This document shows, piece by piece, positions 63,084-64,000 of a DNA stretch of 64,000 bases (positions within the stretch are counted from its first letter, which is position 1; every line of letters begins with the position of its first letter). The position numbers and the translations under genes were made by a program. The stretch is from Proteiniphilum saccharofermentans. GTDB taxonomy: Bacteria > Bacteroidota > Bacteroidia > Bacteroidales > Dysgonomonadaceae. The notes under the pieces were generated by a model. That model saw nothing but the letters and a program-made list of their open reading frames with translations, was not told where the DNA came from and searched no databases. The stretch spans positions 868,001 to 932,000 of the forward strand of contig NZ_LT605205.1 of assembly GCF_900095135.1 (NCBI RefSeq). The letters are read 5' to 3'.

Positions 63084-64000
63084 TAGTGTCCGGTTAAGCG
63101 AATAGCGATTTGCTTGTAGGATTGATGAACAAACGGTTTTGAGCGTTTTTTTTATTTTTCGATTTGAAAATATTTTTCATATTTGTCGTAAAAACGCCAG
63201 ATATGAATGTAGGGAAAACCGTATTTGCTCAATTAATGTCATTCTTCCCGGACTATGAGTTTAATAAATGTGTTACTAAATACAACGGCAACTATAAAGT
63301 GCGAAGCTTTACCTGCCGTGAACATTTCCATGTAATGAGTTTTGCCCAACTCACCTACAGGGAAAGTCTCAGGGATATCGAAGCCTGTTTGAAAGCACTT
63401 TCAAGTAAATTATACCATAGCGGTATAAAACAGGCAGTCTCAAAATCCACATTGGCAGAGGCTAATGAAAATCGTGACTGGCGCATTTATGCAGACTTTG
63501 CGCAAGTCCTGATAAAGGATGCGCGCAAGCTGTATAAAACAGACAACGATTTTTTACTTGACATTGACAACATGGCCTATGCCCTTGACAGCACAACGAT
63601 AGACCTTTGTCTCTCATTGTTCCCATGGGCGAAGTTCCGCAAAAAGAAAGCAGCCGTAAAGGCTCATGTCCTTTTGGATCTTCGGGGCTCTATCCCGACT
63701 ATTATTGAAATAACAGACGGGAGTGTGCACGATGTCAATATACTGGACCATATCACAATTGAACCCGGTGCCATCTATATCATGGATCGGGGATATCTTG
63801 ACCTGGACAGGCTCCATTCCATTCATTGCAAAGGTGCTTTTTTTATTACCCGGGCAAAGGGGAACACTGCGGTGAAGAGGGTTTATAGCCGGCCGGTCGA
63901 TAAAACCACGGGGCTCAGGTGTGATCAATCCGTAAGGTTTACAGTCTACAAATCGAAGAAAGAATATCCGGAACTGATTCGCAGGATAAAATCCTTGGAC
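63084..64000 (+). mobile_element. IS4-family insertion sequence, right end outside the window
   Basis: Starts around TAGTGTCCGGTTAAGCGAAT and contains the transposase gene. The right end and target-site duplication are outside the window, so the exact left boundary is an estimate. Confidence 0.75.
63203..64000 (+). CDS. IS4-family transposase, C-terminus cut by window edge
   Basis: 266 codons visible. The N-terminal domain (MNVGKTVFAQLMSFFPDYEF, then FTCREHFHVMSFAQLTYRES) is DUF4372-like; the DDE catalytic part begins with MAYALDSTTIDLCLSLFPWA, then KAHVLLDLRGSIPTIIEITD and AIYIMDRGYLDLDRL with the second Asp. The final Glu is beyond the window. The frame stays open to the last base. Confidence 0.93.
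   Translation, partial: MNVGKTVFAQLMSFFPDYEFNKCVTKYNGNYKVRSFTCREHFHVMSFAQLTYRESLRDIEACLKALSSKLYHSGIKQAVSKSTLAEANENRDWRIYADFAQVLIKDARKLYKTDNDFLLDIDNMAYALDSTTIDLCLSLFPWAKFRKKKAAVKAHVLLDLRGSIPTIIEITDGSVHDVNILDHITIEPGAIYIMDRGYLDLDRLHSIHCKGAFFITRAKGNTAVKRVYSRPVDKTTGLRCDQSVRFTVYKSKKEYPELIRRIKSLD

Overview
The window comes from a member of the Bacteroidetes, most likely order Bacteroidales near Proteiniphilum, Petrimonas or Dysgonomonas. That placement is my inference from gene content. The support is a SusC/SusD pair, GldH, RicT, small Bacteroidetes-only families (DUF4295, DUF4290, DUF4468, DUF4922), a ribH gene preceded by a TPR membrane protein, and many promoters of the Bacteroidetes type (a -7 box TAnnTTTG, sometimes with a -33 TTTG or TTG 19-20 bases upstream). 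No genome in a database was compared.

Layout. 0-6.3 kb: ribH (cut by the left edge), a TPR protein, a DUF4468 protein, the rpmB-rpmG-DUF4295 cluster, ftsY, rimO and an HU-type DNA-binding membrane protein broken at a run of ten T. 6.4-7.8 kb: a G+C-rich GH109-like secreted enzyme. 7.9-12.3 kb: sucCD on the minus strand, a RIC-like hemerythrin protein overlapping a LuxR-type regulator, and a nitroreductase. 12.4-20.1 kb: nspC, a GlsB-type membrane protein, nadD, a large TPR protein, a Usp-like protein, serB and a DUF4922 protein. 20.2-30.8 kb: a mostly plus-strand housekeeping run (lipoprotein, cdd divergent from a glucosaminidase, DUF4290, rimM, dxr, rseP, metF, delta prime, ricT, gldH, DUF2520). 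30.9-33.9 kb: a 2-oxoacid:ferredoxin oxidoreductase operon with a small membrane protein inside it. 33.9-37.4 kb: a DEAD-box helicase, tRNA-Ser(UGA) and an ECF sigma factor with a membrane partner. 37.6-47.4 kb: an outer-membrane barrel, a phosphoesterase, cydCD, and a heavy-metal P-type ATPase with a Fur-family regulator sharing an operator. 47.4-50.3 kb: an FAD oxidoreductase, a LuxR-type regulator and an ArfB-like protein. 50.4-58.3 kb: metY behind a leader peptide ending in Met-Cys-Cys, then SusC, SusD and a TlpA-like lipoprotein. 58.4-64 kb: a decayed accessory stretch with tandem repeats, a nitroreductase, an AAA/DUF4143 ATPase between two truncated genes, small genes, and an IS4-type insertion sequence running off the right edge.

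How it fits together. The genes describe an anaerobic or microaerobic fermenter: 2-oxoacid:ferredoxin oxidoreductase plus succinyl-CoA synthetase, CydDC-type export that supports cytochrome assembly, iron-centre repair and metal efflux. The most unusual regulatory signals are the cysteine-ending leader peptide and hairpin before metY, the 24-base palindrome shared between the P-type ATPase and its Fur-family neighbour, the two palindromes on the kor promoter, and the cdd/glucosaminidase divergent promoters that lie inside each other's coding starts.
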